Part shown: one piece after another, positions 22,481 through 32,963 of the stretch
Position numbering within the stretch: the stretch's first letter is position 1
Layout of the letters: each line of letters starts with the position of its first letter
From: Anoplolepis gracilipes
Taxonomy: Eukaryota; Arthropoda; Insecta; Hymenoptera; Formicidae
Length of the DNA: 64,000 bases
Direction of reading: 5' to 3'
NCBI RefSeq assembly: GCF_047496725.1
Contig: NC_132983.1
Coordinates: forward strand, 899,501 to 963,500
Position numbers and translations under genes: made by a program
The notes under the pieces: generated by a model
Seen by the model: only the letters and a program-made list of their open reading frames with translations
Database searches by the model: none
What the model was told of the DNA's origin: nothing

Positions 22481-23394
22481 CTTATTAAATTAAATTATTT
22501 GAAAATTAAAAAATTTTTCAACGTTTTATTCTAAGAATTTTATCAGTTCTTTTTTACGACATTTATGACATTGTTAAGTTTAAATACGAATTCTAATTGA
22601 CAAAGAATTACTTAATAATTAATAAAAAAATTTTTTTTTTTTACCATTAGGTCAAGCGAAATTTCTGCATCTCTGGTAAGTCACGACATTTTTGCTCAGT
22701 TAGAGGTTTTGTGGTGCGACCAGGAATATGTTGAGTTTAATAAGCTTATATCCGACCTACGACGCCCTAAAGATATTACTACAATCTTTCACATTCTGCT
22801 CGGTAAGTATTTCTTTGAATTGCATTCATTGTCGTTTGTTAAAAAAAATGATGATTAATTTTTATATTTTATTTTTTCTTATATACTTAATATTACTTAA
22901 TATTACTTAATATTAAGATAATCGCACGCGATTATAAATACGTTAATGAAGCATCTTCATCATAGAGCTACATGTATATCAATAAAATTATTTTGATGAA
23001 TAAAACTGGCACTTTACGGATTAAAAATATAATAAGAACGACTAAATGACGCAATATTGCGATTAATATATATATATATATATATATATAAACAATTACA
23101 CTGTGTATATATATGACTGAAACAAATTAGAAAATTGTTTATTTAAGATAATTGTTTACATAAATTGATTTTAATTGCATGCAATTTATGTAAAGATTAT
23201 TTTTAATAAGTGAATTTGTTCGTATTTCTAATGTTTAGTGAAGAAAACAAATGTGAAATATTATCTATTTTTTTAATTAACTTTAATGATTTTTCTTAAT
23301 ATTCATAGAACTATATGCAGAACAAAAGATCGTTTTGGTGCAAAAAGATTGCCACGACACTCTATGGATTAAGAAATACAACGAGAACGACTAA
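19176..23394 (+). CDS. REC8: REC8-like meiotic cohesin kleisin, disrupted or misassembled in exon 2
   Basis: Kleisin subunit that closes the SMC1-SMC3 ring in meiotic cohesin. Exons: 19176-19321, 19411-about 19488, 19858-20063, 20375-20469, 20667-20713, 20781-20930, 21230 or 21249-21462, 21739-21913, 21996-22197, 22651-22802 and 23309-23394. The N-terminus MAFYPSELFTHPRKTNLEIC and KTCEEIL match the REC8 kleisin head. The C-terminus (TTIFHILLELYAEQKIVLVQ, then KDCHDTLWIKKYNEND) matches the winged helix that binds SMC1. Exons 3 to 6 join in phase. Odd points: the exon-2 frame runs into an inverted segment and a stop after residue V (LQFKHLV); exon 7 needs one more A in the run near 21382 to continue from SKTSKK into IIDKKLVLNKQ; the exon 6-7 join fits the internal acceptor at 21248. 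Family assignment is firm; whether the gene is intact is open. Confidence 0.75.
19469..19554. repeat. Perfect 20-bp inverted repeat around a flipped coding segment
   Basis: TTGTATCTATCATTGCAATT at 19469-19488 is the exact reverse complement of 19535-19554. The 46 bp between them read on the minus strand as the expected continuation of REC8 exon 2 (LYLSLQLMSGITKLHSYQTK). Confidence 0.9.
19551..19950. repeat. 400-bp palindrome: inverted duplication of REC8 exon 3 start
   Basis: The right arm contains the acceptor and first 90 bp of REC8 exon 3. The left arm is its reverse complement (minus-strand reading EVFEIQQKLDSF against EVFEIQRKLDSF on the plus strand). The arms meet in a (TA)n centre near 19750. 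At least one coding difference separates the arms. Confidence 0.9.
20999..21050. repeat. Small hairpin in a REC8 intron
   Basis: GACTTCTATATATTATATAT and TATATATATAGAAGTC form a short stem. Probably without function. Confidence 0.5.
21491..21692. mobile_element. MITE with ACAGGGTGTCCCC terminal inverted repeats
   Basis: Both ends read TAGAAATATATACAGGGTGT inward. The arms continue with CCCCGAATTGGCG and a GTAGATAGAG...TGTTAAACTGAAGA segment for about 85 bp each, around a short AT loop. It has no ORF and is flanked by TA, as expected of a nonautonomous DNA transposon. It sits in the REC8 intron between exons 7 and 8. Confidence 0.85.
22420..22480. repeat. (CA)n/(TA)n compound microsatellite
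   Basis: CA/GC-interrupted run followed by TA, in a REC8 intron. Confidence 0.9.
22961..23046 (+). pseudogene. Decayed duplicate of the terminal REC8 exon
   Basis: Aligns end to end with the functional last exon (23309-23394). Both begin after a CATAG acceptor, with AGCTACATG against AACTATATG, and both finish with GGATTAA-A-ATA-AA...AGAACGACTAA. The relic has in-frame stops after about five codons (ELHVYQ) and a small deletion. The roughly 250 bp after each copy are also related. Confidence 0.7.
23069..23091. repeat. (TA)n microsatellite
   Basis: About 23 bp of alternating TA, just after the exon relic. Confidence 0.85.
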
Positions 23395-23830
23395 TTTATA
23401 TATATATATATATGATCAAAATAATACTAGAAAATTGTTTATATAATTAATATAATTGTTTACTTAAATCAATGTTAATTGTATGCAATTTTATATAGAG
23501 TTTAATAAATGAATTTTTCCTTATTTTTAATATTTTGTGAAGAAAACAATTGTGAAATATTACTCACTTTTAACTTAAATTCCTCACATCCTTCTTAATA
23601 TTATCATTATTATTACTATTATTTAACAAAAAATTTCAATTGTAAGAAAGACTTTAATGTTTCAATTAAATGAAAGAAGATTGACATACAAACACATTTT
23701 CGTTACATATATTATAATTTTAGTTACAAATATCATTGTATTTTCATCACGTTATCGTAATTTATAGTTACAAATATGTATAAGTATTTAACTAAAATGT
23801 ATCATATTTTACTATATTGATTTGATTGCT

Positions 23831-24010
23831 AGTACATGTATGGATTTTAATACTCTTTCGACATGGTAGTTTTGCTTATTAAGCTTATTTGTTTTTTTAT
23901 TAAACTTATTTTTAATAAGCAACATTTTTGTTTAGGAATAGTACACATATATGTAGATTTTAATACTCGTTCGACATAATAGTTTTGCATTAAGCTTCTT
24001 TTTAATAAGT
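23831..24010 (+). repeat. Imperfect 110-bp direct tandem repeat
   Basis: ATTTTAATACTCTTTCGACA then TAGTTTTGC and TTTTTAATAAG recur about 110 bp later as ATTTTAATACTCGTTCGACA, TAGTTTTGC and TTTTTAATAAG. Confidence 0.7.
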
Positions 24011-24119
24011 AACTTTTTTCTTATTTTTGATATTCAACAGAGAAGAAGAACGTGATTAACAACATGTTTTTATATTTTATATCATTTATTTATAATATTT
24101 TTTGTATTAGTAATTCAAT

Positions 24120-24214
24120 GTGCATTTTATTATATTATCTATAACATGTATATATGATCAATAAAAAATTATAAAATATAAAAAATTATACTTCTATGAA
24201 TTATTTAAAATTCC
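24120..24214 (+). repeat. Direct repeat, downstream copy, flanking the REC8-like locus
   Basis: Counterpart of 18236-18313, same orientation and order of blocks, with an A/T insertion in the middle. Confidence 0.75.
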
Positions 24215-24402
24215 TTTTAATATAACATACTTAATAAAATTGTTAAGTGTTCTCTGTTTCATACATGAAATGAGAATATTTAGTTTCAGTAGGAGTTCTA
24301 CCTTCTTTTTTGTCTTAAATAAGTATGTATATAATATAAATATATGTTTAGATAAAATAGATAAAAATTATAATTATATATAATTAAAATACGTTATAAT
24401 TC

Positions 24403-24657
24403 GTAAAGCTGGTACAATTTTATTTCATTTATTTAAAATAAAAGAATGAAATGCTGAAATCGAAATCAATAACCAGAAATCGCGACGATGCAGCCGGAGA
24501 ACTTTGAAGCACTTAAGCCTCGTCGCCACAAGGCAAGCGAATTGAATTTCAAAGTCAAAATTCTACGGTCGCATCGTCGGACGATTTCTGGCTAGTTGTT
24601 GAATTCGCAGCTTCAACATTCTATTCTTTTGAGTTAAATAAAATTGTGTAGCTTTAC
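24403..24657. mobile_element. Foldback/MITE-like inverted repeat
   Basis: Begins GTAAAGCTGGTACAATTTTA and ends TAAAATTGTGTAGCTTTAC. Arms of about 100 bp include AACCAGAAATCG and CGATTTCTGGCTAG, and GACGATGCAG against CGCATCGTC. Arm divergence is moderate; no ORF. Confidence 0.75.
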
Positions 24658-25257
24658 AGGCTATAACAATGTATATAGAGTGCAAAATTTTAAAATATCT
24701 ATCATTTTATCTCTTTACTTCTAAAATCCAATCTATAAAATATTTTGTTTTATTTCTCTTTTTATCAGATAGCAAAAATGTTTAATACTAACAATAAGAG
24801 ATTCTTTTATAATTTCAAGAATATTATTTTAATCCTTTTTCTACTGAGTAATACCTAATCAAATCATATTTCTTATGATCTGTTGTCTATATCTTGTTCA
24901 CATAATAAAATGATTAATGTATACACATAATAAAATGATTAATGTGTGAACCAGAATGCATTTGGTTTACATCAGAGATTCTTTGTGGACGGACTTCTGA
25001 TACATTAAAATATCTACATTGTACATTATTTACCTATGTAAGAGATAAGGCAGTAAGTGTTAAAGGCACATATACAACTATACTTACAACCATAATTACA
25101 AAATGGACGGAATATATATAGTGCCAGTGCAAAATAAACCATCATAAAGATAGTTTAAAAACGTGTACGCGATTTTTATCTTAAATATTTATCACGCTAC
25201 GAAAACTTTGAGAATTAACGTGTTTGACCCCCAAAGAGAATTATTTTTACATCCTTA

Positions 25258-28242
25258 CTAATAATATGCTATTATTAATGGTACGATAAATAAGAATGAG
25301 AAATGACTTTTTATATTACAGCCGTTTCCAAAACGGAAGACATTAATATAATTTTCTGTTTGTACCCAAGGATTACTCCCGTCGTCGAAATACATCGGAC
25401 ATCGATCTCTTTCTCGTTCGTATTCCTATAATAAACAATATGTCGATATATCAGTTTTATATTGAATTGTATTGCTCATTTATCATACTCCAGGAGATGT
25501 TTCTTCCTTCTTACCTGCAATTCCAGCGCAACCGCAGCACCTTCTGTATAATTTTGACTCATTACATCTTGTTTGAGATCACAGAACGGACCAATAGCCT
25601 GAGACAAGAGCACTCTGTTCAAATCGGCCCTTTGATATACCCAACAACGATATTTGCTGAAGGGATCCAATTCATCGTAAGTTATCAGATATGATTTTAA
25701 ATTCTCCTTCCAAAATCCGATGCATTTCATCACATAATCTGGATCACCTGTAAAAGTAGTGTGATATTATAAATATGTGAATAAAATTATATATATTGGG
25801 TGTATATGAAATATTAATAAAACTTACTGTAAATGTCAACTGGTTTTCCCAAATGATCTACAGATAAGCAATATGTCTCATCGATAGCAATCTCCTTTTG
25901 ATCAGTACCGCAAACCGAAAAGTCGGAAATATTCTGTTTACAATAGATATTTGGACGTGGAGATTTAGTGACGCCGCCTAGAATCCTCGTCTCAAAGAGA
26001 ACATCACCTTTTTGATGGAACATATATTTGCCAGCTATCGGACAGCGTACCGGAACGGGATTCTTCGCTAACAAAATTGAGAAATAATATAGTACAATTT
26101 ATTACTGAAAATACGAGGAAAGATTTATTGCAATTACCTAAAAATAGATCATATTTCCAATTTTCTTTATTGGGAAATTGGACCCAAGAACACACTGTAT
26201 GAAAATTATCTTTTATCACAGCCACTCCACGTCGGTATCTGATAATGTTATGATGTCGTCGTACAAAATCGAAACAAACATAATCTTTTTGGCTGAAAAT
26301 GCATTCAATGAATATATAAATATAAAAGTTTGTATATTTTTATAGAGCATGTAAGAATATCATGTAAGAATATTTTTAAACTTGTTGAATTTTATACAAA
26401 TTTATATAAAGATACTTTTTTATAAAAGATTTGACAAACATACCATCCATCGACTGTCAATCTCGCCATCATTACTCTCGAGTCCCTTTGTTCACGACAG
26501 ACATAAATCGTTCGTCGATAACGTCCTTCGTCTGGATACCAGGTCTCAATAATATGAGTTTCGTTAATAAAGATATCTGCGTCAATATTAGCAGTATTGA
26601 TCCAATTCCCAGACATATCCTCAGGCAAACGGCAACCTGGTTCGACTATCTCGGCTTTAACTGGAGTAATTCGCAAACGTTCAGGACTTTTCTCGACAGT
26701 TTTAAGAGTATTACACTCTGCGGTAATGGATACACCGATATACAAATCGTCGTCACGATTCTTTAAAAAGCATCTATATTTCTCATCCTTTCTAGATTCT
26801 TTTGTATTTGCTACCGCGAAGAAGTGATTCTTATCCACAAACCAATCGCCCAAGCAACTGTATTCTACCACTGAAACAAGATGGTATCAGCATTTTTCTT
26901 GCTATAAAATATCTAAATATATAAAGATATATTTTGTAAATTATATTACATCCATCAAAGGTTCCTTTCATTTCAGAACATCTTTTGTAAGTAATATTAA
27001 ATTTCTGATTGGTTATAAGAAATTGAGTTCCTGCAGTCTGACAAGATTTTATTTGCGCATCTGGATGGTTACACTCTCCGGTAAATCTAAATCGATTCTA
27101 AAATAATAAATACAGAGATTATGTACTAATGAAACTGCTGTTAATGAATTAATTAATAAAACAGTATATCACATGAATAATAAAAGCTAATACTTTCAAT
27201 AAAAAATAAAGTCCCCTTTTATCAATTAATTTGTTACATGAATTATCTTACTTGATAAGCAAACTGCCAAACTCCTTCCAAAGAAGACCTGCAGTTTACA
27301 GGCACATAATTCTCAGAAAACAATGTTATTAATTGCTGGTTTGCATTTAAGCCTTTGCAAACATTATCCACAGTGGGTTCGACACCATTGGGTAAGTTTA
27401 CACAACTTACTATATTAAGAATGAATACATATATTTTTAGATGTATACATAGATTCAAAATTTTACAAATTATTTTTTTATATTATATATGTACATATAT
27501 ATTAATTTATTACATTAGGATAAATTAACTTACCTTCAAGTTTATCTAGGATGTTTACTGTTCTAACAATGAGTTTCACACAATGATAACAACTGTCATA
27601 CATGAATGGAGTATTAACGCCACGAAATACAAATGTATAATTAACATGATATTCTTCTATCATATTTACACATACACCCCGTTCAGTCATACTATTGGCA
27701 TTGATTTCTGTTAAGGTATTTCTTCCATTTTCCCACGAAAACCAAGATCCCCTGATAATCAAAGGAATTTGGCAGCCGCTTGCATTCTGAGCTGTGACAG
27801 CAACTATGAAATATATTGTATCATGAATCTTAAATATGTAATTATACTTCAGAATCTATATAAACTGATAATAAATGTATTTCTTATATTATATATATAC
27901 ATATATATCTATAAAAATATAGCATGAACAAAATTTTAAATATATAAATTCAAGATGTTTATATAAATCCATATTCATACCTTATGTTAAAATTTTGCAA
28001 ATTAGCTCTAATTTATTCTAATTTAAAAATATACAAGTTAAATATAAGGAAACAGAATGTAAGTATAATACTATAAAACTAAAGGCATTAAATTGTAGAG
28101 TTTAGTAAGTAAAAATATCTACATTAGCTCTCATCCTAGCACACACCATGTATATGTATTTTCTATTTTAAAAAAATTAACTAAACTTACCATGCCATAT
28201 AAGACATGTTACGAGCGGGAATATGCAAGACCAACGTTTCAT
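25258..28242 (-). CDS. Secreted/GPI-like Cys-rich protein, insect DUF704x-type family
   Basis: Nine coding exons (minus): 28242-28191, 27803-27534, 27409-27252, 27097-26950, 26870-26444, 26292-26138, 26067-25828, 25747-25515 and 25425-25258. Phases close to 616 aa. The start MKRWSCIFPLVTCLIWH is a signal peptide. Four similar Cys-containing modules follow: CQIPLIIRGSWFSWENG, then NRFRFTGECNHPDAQIKSC, CLGDWFVDKNHFFAVAN and CPIAGKYMFHQKGDV. The C-terminal SHFSFLFIVPLIIAYY is hydrophobic, so a GPI or membrane anchor is possible. This layout resembles insect proteins annotated with DUF7042-DUF7045; that match is from memory and needs a profile search. Function unknown; extracellular or cell-surface by topology. 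Confidence 0.8.
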
Positions 28243-28344
28243 TATATTAGATCATTTAAAGGAATAAAAATTAAAAAGTAAAAGATTCAAATTGAATGAT
28301 AATAACCGAGCAATTTGAGGCAAACCTAAAAACACACGCCCAAA

Positions 28345-28481
28345 CTTATTGGGCGCGTTCGGAGAGACACTATATAGCGCTACTAGCGTCGTTCTATCTT
28401 TGTTCAACTTTTAATGAGTAACAAAGATAGAACAACACACTGGTAGCGCTATATAGTGTCTCCCCGAACGCGCCCATTAAG
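28345..28481. repeat. Foldback element (AACAAAGATAGAA type)
   Basis: The left arm CTTATTGGGCGCGTTCGGAG continues through ACACTATATAGCGCTA to TTCTATCTTTGTT. The right arm is its inverse, ending CCCCGAACGCGCCCATTAAG. Arms are about 63 bp with an 11-bp loop. Confidence 0.9.
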
Positions 28482-28569
28482 TCCAATTTCGATGATATCA
28501 TCCATATGACACATTCCTAAAGACACTATCACATGTCAATATCCCAAATCTCGCATCAAACTACGCATT

Positions 28570-28660
28570 GAAGATTTAGATTGGAATTTAACCAATCGGA
28601 ATAAAGGAACTAAAATTCCCTTTTTCCGATTGGTTAATTTTCAACCTACAGCCATCTTTA
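28570..28660. repeat. CCAAT foldback near OST48
   Basis: TTTAACCAATCGGAA pairs with TTCCGATTGGTTAA, with weaker outer pairing (AAGATTTAGA against AGCCATCTTT). Confidence 0.75.
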
Positions 28661-28821
28661 ATTAATTTTCATGGTGAAATAAATAACTAGCTCAAGTCCC
28701 CACGGAAAGTTTACGATGTTTTTGCGAACGACACTTCCAAATGAGTTGACGTGTCTCGTGTCTCGTGTCTCGTGTCTCGCGGACTCGTGGACAGGAGTTT
28801 TACTGTCACAAGTGGTGAACG

Positions 28822-30724
28822 ATGGGGCTCGTAAATAGGTTATTCTGTCTGCTCTTCGTGTTTGCCGGCGCGAATGCTGGCGGCCCGACCCTCGTCTTGT
28901 TGGACAACCTTGCAATTAAAGAAACACACTCGATATTTTTTAAGACATTACAGGGTATCCATACATTATCACCTTTATCTCTCTAATCGTTGCAAGTATT
29001 TGACACACACGTCGCGGTTTTCCTCGACAGCCGGTTTTTCGCAATTTTCCGACCATCATATGGCATCGTATTTAGTATTAATACCTTTGAAATACTAGCT
29101 ACGTCTCTGTAAAATTTCTGATAATGTATATTATGTAACATTGTTAAAATTAATTTTCTTGGGAGCCAACAAGTATTTATTGCAAGATATTTTATTGATC
29201 TTGATCATTTTTATGTTATAATATTTTTTTAAATACATTATCGTGTCACTGTATATGTGTAAATATATCATTTATATATTTTATCAATTATTAACTTGAT
29301 ACATGTTGGCAAATCTTGTTTTTATTCTCACTGTTGTAAGAGGTCAATTGAATGAATATGGTTGATAGAATATATATTATATATGTTTTGGAATTATGTT
29401 ACAGACAGTGGCTATGTATTGACTTTCAAATCAGCTGACGATGCAAATCTACAGCTCTCCAAGTATGGCGAATATTTATATGAACACCTGATAATATTTG
29501 CACCAACAGTCGAAGAGTTTGGCGGTGCTTTGAGTGTGGAAGCAATAACAGAATTCATCGATGGTGGTGGGAATGTTTTGATTGCTGGCTCCTCCCAATC
29601 TGGTGATGCTTTACATGAATTAGCCTCAGAATGTGGCTTGGAGATAGATGAGGAGGGTTCCACTGTGATTGATCATATGAATTACGATGTCTCCGATAAC
29701 GGTCACCATACCACTATAGTAGCAGATCCAGCTAATCTGATAGATGCTCCAGTTATTGTTGGAAGCAAAAACATCCCTCCGTTACTCTATCAAGGAACTG
29801 GACTGATTGCGGATTCGGAAAATCCTTTAATTTTACGCCTATTATCAGCATCCACTTCGGCATATACCTACAATCCAGATCAAGTGATCAAAGAGTATCC
29901 ACATGGCGTTGGTAAAAATACTTTGTTGATAGCGGCTCTACAGGCAAGGAATAATGCCCGAGTGTTGTTCTCGGGCTCGATATTTTTCTTTAGTGATGAA
30001 GCATTCACCAGTCCTGTTCAAAAAGGACAAGGTAAAGAAAATAATAATGAAACGGTTAAATTCTTTGCAGTCACTTTTTCTAGCAGAAAATTTAACAGAA
30101 GATTATTACTAGTCGCGACACTTTATAATATTAGCAATATTTATTATTTTGAAATTATTTGAAAATAATTTTTTTACAGGTGGGCAGAGGTACGAGAAAT
30201 CTGGTAATCAAATAGTAGCCAAGGCCATGGCACAGTGGGTATTTAAAGAGAACGGTGTCATACGGGTGTCGTCCGTTCACCATCACCGGGTTGGCGAATC
30301 GCAACCACCGGCCGCGTACACAATTATGGATGACGTGGTGTATTCAATCGATGTCGAGCGACTGTCGGACGGCAAGTGGGTGCCCTATAAGACGAACGAT
30401 TTACAGTTGGAATTTGTGCGAATCGATCCATTTGTACGTATGACCATGAAGCCGGTAGGAAACGGCCGTTACGAAGGCAGATTCAAGATCCCCGACGTAT
30501 ACGGAGTGTACCAGTTCAAGGTAGACTACAAGCGCGTCGGACTGACACATCTCTACAGCACGACTCAAGTGTCTGTGCGTCCACTGCAACACACGCAGTA
30601 CGAACGCTTTATACCGAGTGCGTTCCCATATTACATAAGCGCATTCTCCATGATGGGTGGCGTGTTCCTGTTTTCTCTTGTATTTCTCCACTACAAAGAC
30701 GAAACGAAATCCAAGTCTGAGTAA
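28822..30724 (+). CDS. Ost48: Oligosaccharyltransferase 48-kDa subunit (OST48/DDOST)
   Basis: Essential subunit of the ER oligosaccharyltransferase that N-glycosylates nascent proteins. Exons 28822-28954, 29405-30031 and 30180-30724 close to 434 aa. The N-terminal signal peptide (MGLVNRLFCLLFVFAGANAG) is followed by PTLVLLDNLAIKETHSIFF, the luminal GGGNVLIAGSS region and VLFSGSIFFFSDEAF. A C-terminal membrane helix (YYISAFSMMGGVFLFSLVF) and a short Lys-rich cytosolic tail (KDETKSKSE) complete the family topology. Length and all motifs are normal. Divergent from the secreted-protein gene. Confidence 0.96.
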
Positions 30725-31463
30725 TTTGAATGTTTCGATGTTTGCGAATATTTTCATCGTTTATCTCTTTTTGATATTTGTTTTGAAAAAACACAGTATA
30801 TCATTTCGTTTTTTAACATGATACACATACTGAGGTGAATTCAAGAAAATGAAAGGTTTTATTTTTAAAATCAATATATTACTCTTTATATTTTAGAGTA
30901 TATTGAATTCACTATCAACTTTCTTTTTCAATGCAGTACTGAATGAAGAGTGTAATATTATGTCACAAGAATTGCATTTCTACGTGTTAAGATTTTACAG
31001 TGCTTACAAAAAAATAGCAATTTTTTTGAAGAAGAAAAAAAAGAACATTTTTATGCAATTTTCTTTAAAGAATAGAATACTGTTTCTATTTATATAAAAT
31101 GCATTGCAATAGATTTTTTGTACATAATATTAAGAGATCTTAACAGGAATAAATAAATGTTATCTAATCACTTAATTATTATGCGTATAATAGAATCAAT
31201 TTATGATTAAATTATTTAAAATATATTTGATATTTTATATATAAAAATCAGAGATTATCTTTTTCTTTATATATAATTTATTATTTATTATGATTTATCT
31301 TGTCAATCAGATAGATTGATTAATTATTGAATAGAGAAAATATTTTCGACAAGTTTATTTTGTAAAATTGTAAATAATCAATTATTACATATGTACTTTG
31401 TACATGGAATATATTTAGAGATTTTTGGAACTAAATGTTTGTTCTCATGAAAATTTCATATAT

Positions 31464-31590
31464 TAGACTGCGATCAAGACTGCACTACAAATGCTTCGAG
31501 ACATCATTCTTTCTTTATTCTTATAGAAGATAGAACAAAGATAGAATGATGTTCGAAGCATTTGTAGCGCAGTCTCGACCACAGTCTTAG
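31464..31590. repeat. Foldback element (AACAAAGATAGAA type)
   Basis: CTACAAATGCTTCGA and ACATCATTCT in the left arm are inverted in the right arm (AGAATGATGTTCGAAGCATT, TGTAG). AACAAAGATAGAA is shared with the 28345 element. Confidence 0.85.
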
Positions 31591-31628
31591 TAGCCAATCA
31601 AACGAGTTATAAAATTGGCGGGCTTCTC

Positions 31629-31638
31629 GCGCATGCGC
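31629..31638. promoter_or_regulatory. NRF-1-like palindrome upstream of TPX2
   Basis: Perfect GCGCATGCGC. Confidence 0.45.
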
Positions 31639-31871
31639 TATGTAGCGGCAATGATGTAACGATGAAATATGAGTGCGAACAGGAAGATTTAAATAAATAA
31701 ATAAAATAAATTTATATTAATATTGATATTTATAATTAACACTTTAAAATATATATTCACGAATAAACTTCTAGATAATGTTTAAACGAACGGTTAAAGT
31801 GAGAGTACTGTGAATAACATCGGTTTTTCTTTTTACTAAAACCTTCATTCCACTAGGAGCGCAGTTGACGC

Positions 31872-31881
31872 GCGCATGCGC
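31872..31881. promoter_or_regulatory. Second NRF-1-like palindrome upstream of TPX2
   Basis: Perfect GCGCATGCGC, about 100 bp before the presumed transcription start. Confidence 0.45.
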
Positions 31882-32963
31882 GAGAAAATCGACGCTCCGG
31901 CTAGCAACACTGCAGCCAATCCGGACAAAGCCACCGAAAGATTTAAACTTCAACGTATAGTTGAATCATTTCATCGTCGAGTGATTGTTCGACGTTCGCT
32001 GGCACGTTTGTTCCGGCTGATTTCACAATTGAATATAAAAGTCAAATAAACAAAACGCAATAAGAAGAGAAGATATTGGAAGCGGCACGACATTGACGCT
32101 TTGATGAGTAAAGTTTCGGATGTGAAATATTAATTATAGTTGAACGTAAGTACGTTGGGCATCATGGCCTTTTCTTTAATCTTAATTCTACAATAATAAC
32201 GGATCTCGTACATGTAATCTTGTTTGAGTGATAAATTGTAATATGGAAATGTGTTTCTGCGTTATTTGCACAGACATCGATAGATAATTTCTTTACTATT
32301 AAAATATTAATACTATTTTTCAATTTTATTGCCTATAAGTGTAAGATTAATATGTTGCATCATTATATAAACTTATTATACAAACTTTTCAATTTTCTCA
32401 CCTTTGTTTTTTTTATTATGATTGCTTTAGATCACATATATAATATTAGCAATGAGTTGAAACAATTTCTGTTGTCAAATAAAGGGATGGCATCAGTTAC
32501 CGTTCACCTTGAAAAGTATAAACATAAAGTATTAATATATCTCAAATTAATAAAGATCTAGAAATGATAATTCTTGTACTTTATAGTAACATTTGGTTCA
32601 TATTTATTTATCAAATTATCTATGTCTTTCTCAGTTATAATAGTTGAAAAAAATATTTAAGATACAAAAGCAGAGCTTTAACTTGGAAAAAAAGGAAATA
32701 GATTTAGAAAACTTTTTTTACTTTATTCTTACTTTAGTATTACATCTTCTATCTTTAAAATATTTCGTATAAAGTTACAAAGTATGAGATTTAAGATTTC
32801 AAATTTTTATATTCCAGATATTTGTTAGCAGCGCTGTTATCGAATGAAATAGAGGAGATTAGATGAAATATTTTATATATTTTGACGTACTGCAGTGATC
32901 TTTTTATTTTATGACTTGATATATACTTTTGGATAAGATTCATATATTTACATCCTTGATATA

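Larger units (their letters stand above)
23395..25257. other. Intergenic, repeat-rich, between convergent REC8-like and secreted-protein genes
   Basis: Holds the second copy of the REC8 3' flank (to about 23610), an imperfect 110-bp direct repeat (23831-24010), the downstream copy of the locus-bracketing repeat (24120-24214), an inverted repeat (24403-24657) and a tandem CACATAATAAAATGATTAAT pair at about 24899-24945. No coding signal. Confidence 0.5.
28243..28821. promoter_or_regulatory. Divergent promoter with two foldbacks
   Basis: About 580 bp between the secreted-protein gene (-) and OST48 (+). Contains the 28345-28481 foldback, the CCAAT foldback 28570-28660, and a GTGTCTC tandem motif just before the OST48 start (about 28751-28778). 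Confidence 0.5.
30725..32963. other. Intergenic between OST48 and TPX2, with TPX2 promoter and 5'UTR
   Basis: Holds the OST48 3'UTR, a foldback (31464-31590), two NRF-1-like palindromes (31629-31638, 31872-31881), CCAAT boxes at about 31593 and 31914, and probably a TPX2 noncoding exon starting near 31980 and spliced to the coding exon. A 69-aa ORF at 32352 is hydrophobic and looks like chance. Confidence 0.5.

Noticed and set aside
32352..32561. 69-aa hydrophobic ORF before TPX2
   Set aside because: AT-rich Phe/Leu/Ile translation in the presumed 5'UTR intron.
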